From the NCBI RefSeq assembly GCF_009765685.1, contig NZ_LMUY01000001.1, positions 1-64,000 on the forward strand: a stretch of DNA of 64,000 bases, written 5' to 3'. Each line of letters begins with the position of its first letter. Positions within the stretch are counted from its first letter, which is position 1. This DNA comes from Acidisphaera sp. L21 (GTDB taxonomy: Bacteria; Pseudomonadota; Alphaproteobacteria; Acetobacterales; Acetobacteraceae). Below are positions 27,326-36,173 of this stretch, piece by piece. The notes below the pieces were generated by a model. The model saw only the letters and a list, made by a program, of their open reading frames with translations, did no database searches and was not told the origin of the DNA. Both the position numbers and the translations under genes were made by a program.

Positions 27326-28462
27326 ATGGCTGAGCCGCGTCCGGCCGTCACCACGCTGCAATTCAACACGACGGTCCGCTTCGGCCGCGGCGCCCGGTCG
27401 CTATTGCCGGGCGAATTGCGGGCGTTGGGCATCGGCCGGCCATTGGTCGTCACCGACCGCGGCGTCATCGCCGCCGGGGTTCTGGCGCTGGCCCTTGGAG
27501 ATCTGCGCGGCGATGTCTTCAATGCGACGCCAGCCAACCCGACGGAGGATTCCACCGCCCTCGCCCTTGCCCAGTATCGCGAGGCGGACGCCGACGGCAT
27601 CATCGGCATTGGCGGCGGCGCGGCGCTCGACCTGGCCAAGGCCGTCGCGGTCATGGCCGGTTCGCCACCGGGCCACGAGGGCACGTTGTGGGAGTATTGC
27701 AACCGCCACGCTGCCCCCCGGCCGATCCAATCCCCGCCGCCACTGATCCTGCTGCCCACCACCGCCGGTAGCGGCAGCGAAGTCGGGCGCTCCGCCGTCA
27801 TCATCTTTCGCAATGGCATCAAGGCCGGAATCGGCTGCCCCCGCATCGTCAGCCTCGCCATCTGCGACCCGGACCTCACCCTCACGCTGCCGCCAGGGAT
27901 GACCGCCGCGACCGGGATGGACGCGCTGTCGCATTGCGTGGAAACCTTCTGCTCCCCCACCATCAATCCACCCGTGGATGCCATCGTGCTGGACGGCCTC
28001 GCTCGCCTATCGGCCGCGATCACGCTAGCAACCGCCAATGGCAGCGATCATGCCGCTAGGTGGGACATGATGATGGGCGCGCTGGAGGGCGCGATCGGGT
28101 TCCAGAAAGGCATGGGCGCGGTGCATTCCCTGTCGCACGCGCTGGGCCCGCTCGGCTTTCATCACGGCACGCTCAACGCCGTGTTGCTGCCGCCCGTCAT
28201 GGCGGCAAACCAGGACGTGCTTGGGGACAAGCTCGGCCGGCTCCGCACGGCGATGCGGCTGCCTATCGATGCGGATATCCCAGAGGCGTTTGCTGCGCTC
28301 AACGCATCGCTTGGCCTGCCGTCGGGGCTCGGCGCCATGGGGTTCGATCGTTCCATGATCCCGGCGATCGCCCTGGCAGCCATGGACGACAATGCCCACC
28401 GCACCAACCCGCAGCCCCTGGGGCCACTTGATTACGAGGCGATCCTGAACCATGCCCTATAG
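27326..28462 (+). CDS. Iron-containing (group III) alcohol dehydrogenase
   Basis: 378 residues, NAD(P)-dependent metal dehydrogenase. The N-terminal nucleotide part has GRPLVVTDRGV and the cofactor loop GIGGGAALDLAKAVAV. The metal site is built from the Asp/His of GMDALSHCVE and His in MGAVHSLSHALGPLGFHHG. Maleylacetate reductase and 4-hydroxybutyrate dehydrogenase are close relatives. It lies 18 bases after the permease and overlaps the second binding protein gene by 11 bases, so it is part of the same operon. Confidence 0.9.
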   Translation: MAEPRPAVTTLQFNTTVRFGRGARSLLPGELRALGIGRPLVVTDRGVIAAGVLALALGDLRGDVFNATPANPTEDSTALALAQYREADADGIIGIGGGAALDLAKAVAVMAGSPPGHEGTLWEYCNRHAAPRPIQSPPPLILLPTTAGSGSEVGRSAVIIFRNGIKAGIGCPRIVSLAICDPDLTLTLPPGMTAATGMDALSHCVETFCSPTINPPVDAIVLDGLARLSAAITLATANGSDHAARWDMMMGALEGAIGFQKGMGAVHSLSHALGPLGFHHGTLNAVLLPPVMAANQDVLGDKLGRLRTAMRLPIDADIPEAFAALNASLGLPSGLGAMGFDRSMIPAIALAAMDDNAHRTNPQPLGPLDYEAILNHAL

Positions 28463-29447
28463 CCGCGCCCTTCTGGCAACCGCACTCGCCCTGTTGGCGG
28501 CTTCATCCGCCGCGGCCGCCGACCTCACCCCCGTGCGTCTCGCCTCGGCCGCCCAGGTCGCCACCTACGCGGCCCCCTACATTGCGCTCACCAAGGGTTA
28601 TTACCGCGAGCAAGGCCTCGACGTGTCCATCGTCAGTTTCCAAGGCGGGGGCAAGGCGATGGAAGCGATGATGGGCGGCAGCGCCGACGCGGTCATCGGC
28701 TCGTACAGCAACACCATAACCCTGGCAGCCCGCGGCCAGAGGGTGCAGACCTTCATCAACTACTTGGTCTGCCCAGGCTACGTCCTTGCAGTTGGCAAAG
28801 GCCACCCGGCCAAAACGCTGGCCGATCTGCGCGGTCGCACCATTGGCATCACCTCCCCCGGTTCCAACACCCAGCAGACGCTTAACTACCTGATGAAGAC
28901 CGCGGGGTTTGGGCCGGACGAATACAGCGCCGTCGGCATCGGCAACACTGCCGGTGCGGTGGCCGCCGTGCGCTACGGTAAAGTGGACGCGCTGATCCTG
29001 CCGGAACCCATCATCTCCCTGTTGGAGAACGCCGGCGACGTGACCGACCTGCTGGACATGCGCAGCGCCAAGGGCAGCGAGGCTGCAATGGGCGGCCCCT
29101 ATCCGGAGGGCAGCCTGCTCGCCCGCACCGACTACATCGACAGCCACCCCAAAATCATCCAGGCGTTGACCAACGCCGTGGTGAAGGCGATGCGGTTCGT
29201 CGCCACGGCGTCCCCGGCAGACGTCACTGCCGCGCTGCCGAAGGAAATCGTCGGTGATAACCCGGCGCTGATCGCCGAGAGCATCGCGAAGATTAAAACC
29301 TGCTATTCCACCGACGGGTTGCTCACCCCCGCCGGCGTGCAGAAGGTAATGGATGTGTTGACCACCAACGTGTCGGAATTGAAGGATGCCAAGGTCGATC
29401 TATCCCAGACCTACACCAACAGCTTCGTTCAGCAGGCGACCCCATGA
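28452..29447 (+). CDS. ABC transporter substrate-binding protein, NMT1/SsuA type (second copy)
   Basis: 331 residues with a signal peptide (LLATALALLAASSAAAA). It has the same layout as the binding protein at 24642: LTKGYYREQGLDVSIV, GGGKAMEAMMGGSADAV, CPGYVLAV, GGPYPEGSLL and TCYSTDGLL. No second ATPase or permease accompanies it, so it likely feeds the shared transporter with a different but related ligand, or acts as a sensor. It ends in a four-base overlap with the amidohydrolase gene. Confidence 0.9.
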   Translation: MPYSRALLATALALLAASSAAAADLTPVRLASAAQVATYAAPYIALTKGYYREQGLDVSIVSFQGGGKAMEAMMGGSADAVIGSYSNTITLAARGQRVQTFINYLVCPGYVLAVGKGHPAKTLADLRGRTIGITSPGSNTQQTLNYLMKTAGFGPDEYSAVGIGNTAGAVAAVRYGKVDALILPEPIISLLENAGDVTDLLDMRSAKGSEAAMGGPYPEGSLLARTDYIDSHPKIIQALTNAVVKAMRFVATASPADVTAALPKEIVGDNPALIAESIAKIKTCYSTDGLLTPAGVQKVMDVLTTNVSELKDAKVDLSQTYTNSFVQQATP

Positions 29448-30454
29448 CCTACCTTCAGGAAGCGGCGATCGAACCCGACCTGCCGATCATCGATCCGCAT
29501 CATCATCTGTACGACCGGCCAACCATCCATTATTTGTTCGAGGAGTTGTTGGCCGACACGCAAGCCGGGCACAACATCCGCAAAACCGTCTACATCGAAA
29601 CCACCGCCATGTCCCGCGCCCATGGCCCGGCGCCGATGCGCCCGGTGGGCGAAACCGAGTTCGCCAACGGTATCGCCGCGCGCAGCGCCAGCGGCCTGTA
29701 TGGCGAGGTCCGCCTGTGCGCGGGCATCGTCGGCTACACCGACCTGGCACTCGGCGCCCGTGTTGCCGAGGTGCTGGCCGCCCATATCGCCCATGGCGGC
29801 GGCCGTTTCCGCGGCATCCGGCAGGCGGCCTATTGGGACAGCGACGAGAGCGTCTTCAAATACGTCCGCCGTCGGCCGCCGGAAAAACTCCTGCTCGCGC
29901 CCCAGTTCCGCGAGGGCTTTGCCGAGTTGCACAAGCAAGGCCTCAGCTTCGACGCGCTCGTCTGGCACCCGCAACTCCCCGAATTGACCGACCTCGCCCG
30001 CGCTTTCCCCGAAACATCGATCATCCTGAACCATGTCGGCTCCCCCCTGCTCGTCGGCACCTACGCCGGCAAACAGGCGGAGGTGTTCGAGCAATGGCGC
30101 CGCGCCATGCGCACGCTGGCGACCTGCGACAACGTGACGGTGAAACTGGGCGGCTTCGGCATGGAGTCGGCCGGCTTCCCCTTCGCCGAGCACCCCGGCA
30201 CCGCCACATCTGACGAACTCGCCGACGCCTGGAAGCCTTATGTGGAAACCTGCATCGAACTCTGGGGGCCGGAGCGCTGCATGTTCGAGAGCAACTTCCC
30301 AGTCGACCGCGCCACCTGCGGTTACGGGCTGATCTGGAACGCGTTCAAGAAGATCTCCGCCCAATACACGCCGGGCCAACGCGCCGCCTTGTTTCACGAC
30401 ACTGCGGCCCGGATATACCGGCTGATGGATGAAGGCGCCGTTGATCAGGCCTGA
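29444..30454 (+). CDS. Amidohydrolase-2/COG3618-like TIM-barrel metal hydrolase (lactonase-like)
   Basis: 336 residues. The metal-binding motif DPHHHLYD is at the N-terminus, and ILNHVGSP and ESNFPVDRATCGY towards the end give the further conserved His and Asp. This layout (predicted TIM-barrel metal hydrolases, including 2-pyrone-4,6-dicarboxylate hydrolase, fuconolactonase and rhamnonolactonase) suggests a lactone or amide substrate. The final gene of the nine-gene operon, it could open a lactone upstream of the LeuC/LeuD/LeuB steps. That order is inference. Confidence 0.85.
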   Translation: MTYLQEAAIEPDLPIIDPHHHLYDRPTIHYLFEELLADTQAGHNIRKTVYIETTAMSRAHGPAPMRPVGETEFANGIAARSASGLYGEVRLCAGIVGYTDLALGARVAEVLAAHIAHGGGRFRGIRQAAYWDSDESVFKYVRRRPPEKLLLAPQFREGFAELHKQGLSFDALVWHPQLPELTDLARAFPETSIILNHVGSPLLVGTYAGKQAEVFEQWRRAMRTLATCDNVTVKLGGFGMESAGFPFAEHPGTATSDELADAWKPYVETCIELWGPERCMFESNFPVDRATCGYGLIWNAFKKISAQYTPGQRAALFHDTAARIYRLMDEGAVDQA

Positions 30455-30540
30455 CGGAGAAATTCATTCACGGCACGCGGGATCTTCACACGCGGTGCAG
30501 CGACCTCGTGACCCCAAACTGGACGCTCCGGCCGCCAAGG

Positions 30541-30559
30541 TGCATGCTTCCATCATGCA
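30541..30559. promoter_or_regulatory. Dyad upstream of the molybdenum dehydrogenase operon
   Basis: TGCATG-N7-CATGCA, a perfect six-base-arm dyad, lies about 75 bases before the iorA start in the 179-base gap after the amidohydrolase gene. It could be an operator, but no adjacent regulator gene claims it. Confidence 0.3.
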
Positions 30560-30633
30560 ACGCGGGTCGCTCGCCGTCCCGGTCGACTGACCCAGTCCGC
30601 CGCCCCGGTGCGATCACGGAGGAGTGAAGACCC

Positions 30634-31089
30634 ATGCCAACGCTGCGGATCAACGGACAGTCGCACTTGATCGACGCACCCGACGACATGCCGCTGTTAT
30701 GGGCGCTGCGCGACATGGTGGGGCTCACGGGCACCAAGTTCGGCTGCGGCATTGCCCAATGCGGCGCCTGCACCGTGCATCTGGATGGCAAGGCAGTGCG
30801 GTCCTGCCTTCTGCCGATCGGGTCGATAGGTAACCAGGCAATCACCACGATCGAGGCCATAGGCGACACCGCCACGGGTGCGAAGGTGCAGAAGGCGTGG
30901 CTGGACATTGAGGTGGTGCAATGCGGCTACTGCCAGTCCGGCCAGATCATGGCCGCAACCGCCCTGCTGAACGCCACGCCCAAGCCCGATGACAACGACA
31001 TCGACGCTGCCATGGCTGGGAATATCTGTCGCTGCGGCACCTATGTGCGCATCCGGCAGGCGATCAAAAACGCCGCGGTGTCGGCTTAG
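30634..31089 (+). CDS. iorA: 2Fe-2S subunit of a molybdenum hydroxylase (IorA type)
   Basis: 151 residues. It has two 2Fe-2S centres: an N-terminal plant-type cluster ([16 protein letters not shown] ... SC) and a C-terminal four-helix one (CGYCQSGQ ... GNICRCGTY). It matches the alpha subunit of isoquinoline 1-oxidoreductase and the AldF-like subunit of acetic acid bacterial aldehyde dehydrogenase. The start has GGAGGAG ten bases upstream. It passes electrons from the Mo centre (next gene) to the cytochrome c. It carries no signal and is probably carried by the Tat-exported partner. Confidence 0.93.
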   Translation: MPTLRINGQSHLIDAPDDMPLLWALRDMVGLTGTKFGCGIAQCGACTVHLDGKAVRSCLLPIGSIGNQAITTIEAIGDTATGAKVQKAWLDIEVVQCGYCQSGQIMAATALLNATPKPDDNDIDAAMAGNICRCGTYVRIRQAIKNAAVSA

Positions 31090-31099
31090 GGGTGTGGCC

Positions 31100-33310
31100 A
31101 TGACAATGCTTGCCCCCATCGCCCCGTCCCTGTCCCGTCGCGGCTTCCTCACGGCCGGTGCTGCCCTCGGCGGTGGCTTACTGATGGGCTTTCGGATCGA
31201 CGTCGCCCAGGCTGCGGTACCATCTGCGTTACCATCCGCGCTGCCGCCGGGCGTGCCGCCGGTGCCGAACGGGTACTCGATCAACCCAAACGCCTTCGTC
31301 GCCATCGCCCCGGATGGCAAGGTCACGTTCCAGATCCCGCAGGAGGAAATGGGCCAGGGTGTCTACACCTCTCTCTCGCAGCTCATCGCCGACGATCTGG
31401 ATGTGGCGCTGGACCGCGTCACCCCGGTGCCGGCGCCCCCGGTAGAGGCCCTTTATGGCTCCCCGGGCTCGGGGCGTATGGGCACAGGCGGTTCGCGCTC
31501 GGTCCGCAGCTTCTACACAGTGCTGCGCGTCGTCGGCGCCTCGGCCCGCGCCATGCTGGTGCAGGCCGCGGCGGACCGCTGGCAGGTCGACCCCAAGACT
31601 CTGCGCACCGACAATGGCGAGGTGATCGACGACGCCAATGGCGGTCGCCGGTTGTCCTACGGCGAGTTGGCCCAGGCCGCATCGGCCCTACCTGTTCCCA
31701 CCGATGTCGTGCTGAAGGCCGACAAGGACCTGAAGCTGATCGGCAAGCCGGTGCACCGGCTCGACACACCGGCAAAGGTCAACGGCACGGCGCAATACGG
31801 CATCGACGTCCGCCTGCCCGGCCTGCGCATCGCCACCCTCGCCGCGTCCCCGGTCGTCGGCGGCAAGGTCGCGCATGTGGATGACGGTGAGTTCAAGAAG
31901 CTACCCGGCCTGCAGCTTGTCGTGCTGGATGACATCGTCGCCGTGGTCGGCCCGCATTTCTGGGCCGCCAAGACCGGGCTGGACGCGCTGGACATCACCT
32001 GGGATGGCGGCCCGGACGGCAAGATCGACTCGCCGCAGCTTTGGCAGGCCCTCCGCGAGACCAGCGCCAAGCCCGGCGCGCTCGGCACCAACAAGGGCGA
32101 CACCACGAAGGCGGAGGGCGACCGCTTAGACGTCGCCTACGAACTGCCCTTCCTGTCGCACGCCCCGATGGAACCGCAGAACTTCACCGTCCACGTGAAG
32201 GACGGCGGCTGCGAGATGTGGGGCGGTAGCCAGGTGCAGGCCGCCGCCTGGAATGCCGCGGCCAAGGTGCTGGGCATCAAGCCGGAGAAGGTCGTGTTCC
32301 ACAACTACATGCTGGGGGGCGGGTTTGGCCGCCGCCTGGATGTGGACATGGTGACCAAGGCGGTGCGCATTGCGCAAAAGGTCGATGGCCCAGTGAAAGT
32401 CGTCTGGACCCGGGAGGAAGACATCACGCAGGACGTCTACCGCCCGGCCTATCGCAACGTCATGTCCGCTACGCTGAAGGACGGCAAGGTGACGGGCTGG
32501 AGCCACCGCATCGCCGCCGGGTCGGTGGCAGTGCGCATGTCCGGCAAGCCGCTGGACGGCGGACTGGACCGCGGCGCGCTGGAGGGTGCCACCGAGAACA
32601 ATTACGGCGTGCCTAACTTCCACGTCGAGTTCATCGAAGCCAAGCCCCGCGCCATCAACGTCGGCTACTGGCGCGGCGTCGCCCCCAACAACAACGTCTT
32701 CGCCAGCGAAAGCCTGATGGACGAACTGGCCCTCAAGGCCGGGCAGGATCCGGTGGCCTTCCGCCTGGCCCACCTGTCCAGCACCCCACGCCTGAAAGCC
32801 GCGGTGGAGCGTGTGGCGAAGGAGGCGAATTGGGGCTCCCCCCTGCCGTCCCGCGTCGGCCGTGGCATCTGCGCGCAATTCGCATTTGGCACCTTCATCG
32901 CGACCATCGCGGAGGCAGAGGTCGATACCAGCGGCCATGTGCGGGTGCGCCGCATGACTTCCGTCATCGATGCCGGCCGCGTGGTCAACCCGGACGGCAT
33001 GTTGGCCCAGGTGCAGGGCGGGCTAATCTTCGGCCTCACCGCGGCACTATACGGTGAAATCACCATCAAAGACGGCCGGGTCGAACAGCGCAACTTCAAC
33101 GACTACCGCATGATGCGCATCAACGAGGCACCCTCGATCGACGTCTACATGATCGAGAACACCGAAGCACCCGGCGGCATCGGCGAACCCGGCGTCACCG
33201 CCGCCGCACCCTCGCTGGTGAACGCTATCGCCGCGGCCACCGGGGTACGCCTGCGCCGGCTACCAATCGACCGAGATAAACTGGCCGAGCGGAAAACGGC
33301 GTCACTATGA
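31100..33310 (+). CDS. iorB: Molybdopterin-binding subunit of IorB/aldehyde dehydrogenase type
   Basis: 736 residues, large subunit with Mo-molybdopterin. A Tat signal (SRRGFLTAGAALGGGLL) directs export to the periplasm. Family marks include PQEEMGQGVYTSLSQ, GGSRSVRSFY, the LGGGFGRRLDVD loop, and C-terminal GGIGEPGVTAAAPSLVNAI with the active-site Glu (GEPG). IorB-type enzymes oxidise N-heterocycles or aldehydes by adding water-derived oxygen. The ATG at 31100 is ten bases after the iorA stop. The substrate cannot be read from sequence. Confidence 0.93.
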   Translation: MTMLAPIAPSLSRRGFLTAGAALGGGLLMGFRIDVAQAAVPSALPSALPPGVPPVPNGYSINPNAFVAIAPDGKVTFQIPQEEMGQGVYTSLSQLIADDLDVALDRVTPVPAPPVEALYGSPGSGRMGTGGSRSVRSFYTVLRVVGASARAMLVQAAADRWQVDPKTLRTDNGEVIDDANGGRRLSYGELAQAASALPVPTDVVLKADKDLKLIGKPVHRLDTPAKVNGTAQYGIDVRLPGLRIATLAASPVVGGKVAHVDDGEFKKLPGLQLVVLDDIVAVVGPHFWAAKTGLDALDITWDGGPDGKIDSPQLWQALRETSAKPGALGTNKGDTTKAEGDRLDVAYELPFLSHAPMEPQNFTVHVKDGGCEMWGGSQVQAAAWNAAAKVLGIKPEKVVFHNYMLGGGFGRRLDVDMVTKAVRIAQKVDGPVKVVWTREEDITQDVYRPAYRNVMSATLKDGKVTGWSHRIAAGSVAVRMSGKPLDGGLDRGALEGATENNYGVPNFHVEFIEAKPRAINVGYWRGVAPNNNVFASESLMDELALKAGQDPVAFRLAHLSSTPRLKAAVERVAKEANWGSPLPSRVGRGICAQFAFGTFIATIAEAEVDTSGHVRVRRMTSVIDAGRVVNPDGMLAQVQGGLIFGLTAALYGEITIKDGRVEQRNFNDYRMMRINEAPSIDVYMIENTEAPGGIGEPGVTAAAPSLVNAIAAATGVRLRRLPIDRDKLAERKTASL

Positions 33311-34647
33311 AAAGGCTGCTTCTGGCGGTCCTCGCGGTGATCGTCATCGCCGGGGCCGGCTTGGGCGTGTGGCTGGTCGCGATCCCCGGCCCCACGGCAT
33401 TTGCCAAGGGCGCTACCGTTGCGCTCGCCGACTACAGAGCTGCCAACCCCACCGGCGTACCAACCGAACTCGCAAGCGCCGATCTGGTGGCGCGCGGCGA
33501 ATACCTCACCCATGCGGCAGATTGCTTCGCCTGCCATACGGCGAAGGGCGGCAAGGCCTATGCTGGCGGGCTGGCCTTTAACCTGCCCGGCATGGGTACG
33601 CTCTATTCCACCAACATCACGCCGGACAGGGCGACCGGGATCGGCAACTACACCGACCAGCAATTCATCGACGCCGTGCGCCGCGGCGTGCGTGCCGACG
33701 GGCAGCATCTGTATCCCGCGATGTCGTACGCCGCCTACACCTACATGACGGACACCGACGCGCTGGCCATCAAGGCCTATCTGTTCAGCCTGCCCCCGGT
33801 CGCAGCCCCGGCGGTCGACAACAAGATGGCGTTCCCGTTCAATCAACGCTGGCTCATGGCGTTTTGGAACGCCGCCTACAACGCGAACGCGGTCTACCGC
33901 CCCAATCCGTCGCAAAGCCCCGAGTGGAACCGCGGCGCGTATCTGGCCGAGGCGTTGGGCCATTGCGGCGAGTGCCACACACCCCGCAATCCTGCCTTCG
34001 CCCTGGACAACCGGGATAAATTCGCCGGCACCATCACCGCCGGCTGGCGCGCCTATAACATCACGCCAGACCCCACCTCCGGCCTAGGCGCCTGGAGCGA
34101 CACCGACCTCGCCACCTACTTGTCCACCGGCCATGCCGAAGGCCATGGCGGCGCCGCCGGGCCAATGGGCGAGGCATCCGACAACAGCCTGTCCTACCTG
34201 ACGCAACCCGACATCCACGCCCTGATGGTCTATCTGCGCAGCATCCCCGCCACCAGCGGCGGCCTGCCGCAAGTGACGCTCGCGCCCGCACCCGCCTCGT
34301 ATCGGCAGGGCGTCACCCCAGATGCCAATCCCCGCGGCGCGGCCATCTTTGCCAGCGCCTGCGCCAGCTGCCACAGCTGGACGGGCGTCAGTTCACTCAG
34401 CAAATACGCCACCCTCACTGGCGATCGGGCAATTAACGACCCATCCGCGATGAACGTGGCGCAGGCGGTGATCCATGGCGTGCAACGCAAGATCGATGGC
34501 AAGGCGGTGTTCATGCCGTCCTTCGGCGCCGCCTATTCCAACGACGAAATCGCCGCCGTCGCCAACTACGTCACTGCACGTTTCGGGGCTGAAGGTGCGG
34601 CCTTGAAGGCAAGCGACGTCGCCAAGTTGAAGGACCAATCTGAGTAA
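33307..34647 (+). CDS. Three-haem membrane-anchored cytochrome c
   Basis: 446 residues. An N-terminal hydrophobic anchor (LLLAVLAVIVIAGAGLGVWLV) precedes three c-type haem sites: CFACH, CGECH and CASCH. This matches the cytochrome subunit of alcohol/aldehyde dehydrogenase complexes of acetic acid bacteria (AldH/AdhB-like). Its ATG overlaps the iorB stop, so the three genes form one unit: substrate to Mo, 2Fe-2S, haems, then quinone or terminal oxidase. Two AT-rich hairpins follow the gene. Confidence 0.93.
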   Translation: MKRLLLAVLAVIVIAGAGLGVWLVAIPGPTAFAKGATVALADYRAANPTGVPTELASADLVARGEYLTHAADCFACHTAKGGKAYAGGLAFNLPGMGTLYSTNITPDRATGIGNYTDQQFIDAVRRGVRADGQHLYPAMSYAAYTYMTDTDALAIKAYLFSLPPVAAPAVDNKMAFPFNQRWLMAFWNAAYNANAVYRPNPSQSPEWNRGAYLAEALGHCGECHTPRNPAFALDNRDKFAGTITAGWRAYNITPDPTSGLGAWSDTDLATYLSTGHAEGHGGAAGPMGEASDNSLSYLTQPDIHALMVYLRSIPATSGGLPQVTLAPAPASYRQGVTPDANPRGAAIFASACASCHSWTGVSSLSKYATLTGDRAINDPSAMNVAQAVIHGVQRKIDGKAVFMPSFGAAYSNDEIAAVANYVTARFGAEGAALKASDVAKLKDQSE

Positions 34648-34659
34648 CCAGCAGAAAGC

Positions 34660-34681
34660 CTTCTTTTCTAAAGAAAAGAAG
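34660..34681. repeat. AT-rich hairpin 1 after the cytochrome c gene
   Basis: CTTCTTTTCT-AA-AGAAAAGAAG, a perfect 10-base stem with a two-base loop, lies 12 bases after the cytochrome c stop. It is unusually AT-rich for this DNA. It may act in transcription end or mRNA stability, or be part of a dispersed repeat (see hairpin 2). Confidence 0.65.
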
Positions 34682-34747
34682 CAAAAGACCTCTATCTCAT
34701 GGGCAGGATGCTGTCCGTCAGAGATCCTTAAAGAGCAAAAGTTTTTG

Positions 34748-34770
34748 GGTTCTTTTTTGCAAAAAGAACC
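34748..34770. repeat. AT-rich hairpin 2 (GGTTCTTTTT type)
   Basis: GGTTCTTTTT-TGC-AAAAAGAACC, a perfect 10-base stem with a three-base loop. It lies 67 bases after hairpin 1, in the 236-base gap before the MFS gene. Its shape suggests a dispersed intergenic element or terminator common to this genome; no second copy of this sequence was noticed in this window. Confidence 0.65.
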
Positions 34771-34883
34771 ACTTCTCTGGTCTAACCTCGATCCGAGAGA
34801 CCTTTCAGATAATGGTTGCCAGACACTCAATTTGGCCGCAGCCTTATCGCATGAGACGCCAAACGGCGCGAAGTGGAGGAAGT

Positions 34884-36173
34884 ATGTCTCACGCGATCAA
34901 CCCGGCGCTCGCGCCACCCTATGCCGTTGTCGCAGCCTCGCCGATGCGGGTGTTCTGGGCGACCTGGTTCGGCTGGATGCTGGATGGGTTTGACTCGTCG
35001 ATGTACAGCTACATTCTAGTTGCGGCGCTCACCGACCTGCTGCCGCGCAGTGGCATCCCAGTCACCGCCGCCAATATCGGCTTCTACGGCGGGCTGCTTT
35101 TCTCCATCTTCATGCTGGGCTGGGCGTGTTCGATGGTGTGGGGCTGGGCGGCGGACGTGTTTGGCCGCGTTCGCATCATGTGCCTGACGGTGCTGGTCTA
35201 CTCGATCTTCACCGGGCTGTGCGGCATGGCGACGGGGCTGGTGATGTTCGCGGTCTTCCGCTTCATCGCCGGGTTTGGCATTGGTGGAGAGTGGGCTGCA
35301 GGCACACCGCTGCTACATGAATCCGTGCCGGAGCACATGCGGGTTCGGCTAGCTGGCTGGCTGCACACGGCAACCCCGACCGGGCTGTTTCTCGCCGCCT
35401 TCGCCACGCTCATCTGCGCCAACACGATCGGCTGGCGCGGGATGTTCTTCCTGGGCATCCTCCCGGCCCTGCTGACGGTCTACCTCCGCCGCCGCATCCC
35501 CGAGCCGCTGCGGATCGCCCGCACTGCGTCCACGCCAAAATTCTCCGCGCTGTTCAAGGGCGTGCAGGCGCGGATTACCTGGTCTGCCGCGCTGATGATG
35601 TCCTGCATCATCTTCGGCCTGTGGTCGTCCAACTTCTGGGCACCCACCGTCGTCGCTACCAAACTGATCGCGGCCGGTGCCACGCCGGGTCATGCGCAGG
35701 CAATGGGCGCCGTGGCCGGGTTGATCACCAATGTCGGCACGCTGACGGGGTGCCTAGCGATGCCATGGATTACCAAGTGGATGGGCGGCCGGCGGCCGGC
35801 GGCGGTGCTGTTCTTCCTCGGCTCCATCGTGTCGATCGTCATGTCATATTTCGTCGCCATTCAGCAGCTGAACGACATGACGCTGTTCCTGTGGTTGCTG
35901 CCGATCCTGGGTTTCTTCACCAACGGGGTGTTCGCGCTTTACACGATCTGGCTACCGGAAATGTTCCCGATGGCGTTGCGCGGCGCTGGCTCTGGCTTCT
36001 CGTTCAGCTTCGGCCGCATCCTGGGCGCCGCTGGACCGACGCTGGTGGGGGCGGTGGCCGCAGTCGCCGGGGGCTATCCCACTGCGATCTCCATCCTGTC
36101 GGTCGTCTACGTCCTAGGCCTCGGCTTCATCCTGTTGGCGCCGGAAACCGGGCACCAGGCGCTACAGGAATAG
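34884..36173 (+). CDS. MFS transporter (aromatic or organic acid symporter-like)
   Basis: 429 residues with about 12 membrane segments. The N-terminus FGWMLDGFDSSMYSYIL has the DGFD motif of aromatic acid/H+ symporter relatives. MFAVFRFIAGFGIGGEWAAGTPLLHESVP is a clear MFS pattern. GGAGGAAGT directly before the ATG fixes the start at 34884. The gene converges on the binding protein gene at 36162, overlapping by 12 bases. It may import the substrate of the adjacent dehydrogenase, but no link is proven. Confidence 0.88.
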   Translation: MSHAINPALAPPYAVVAASPMRVFWATWFGWMLDGFDSSMYSYILVAALTDLLPRSGIPVTAANIGFYGGLLFSIFMLGWACSMVWGWAADVFGRVRIMCLTVLVYSIFTGLCGMATGLVMFAVFRFIAGFGIGGEWAAGTPLLHESVPEHMRVRLAGWLHTATPTGLFLAAFATLICANTIGWRGMFFLGILPALLTVYLRRRIPEPLRIARTASTPKFSALFKGVQARITWSAALMMSCIIFGLWSSNFWAPTVVATKLIAAGATPGHAQAMGAVAGLITNVGTLTGCLAMPWITKWMGGRRPAAVLFFLGSIVSIVMSYFVAIQQLNDMTLFLWLLPILGFFTNGVFALYTIWLPEMFPMALRGAGSGFSFSFGRILGAAGPTLVGAVAAVAGGYPTAISILSVVYVLGLGFILLAPETGHQALQE

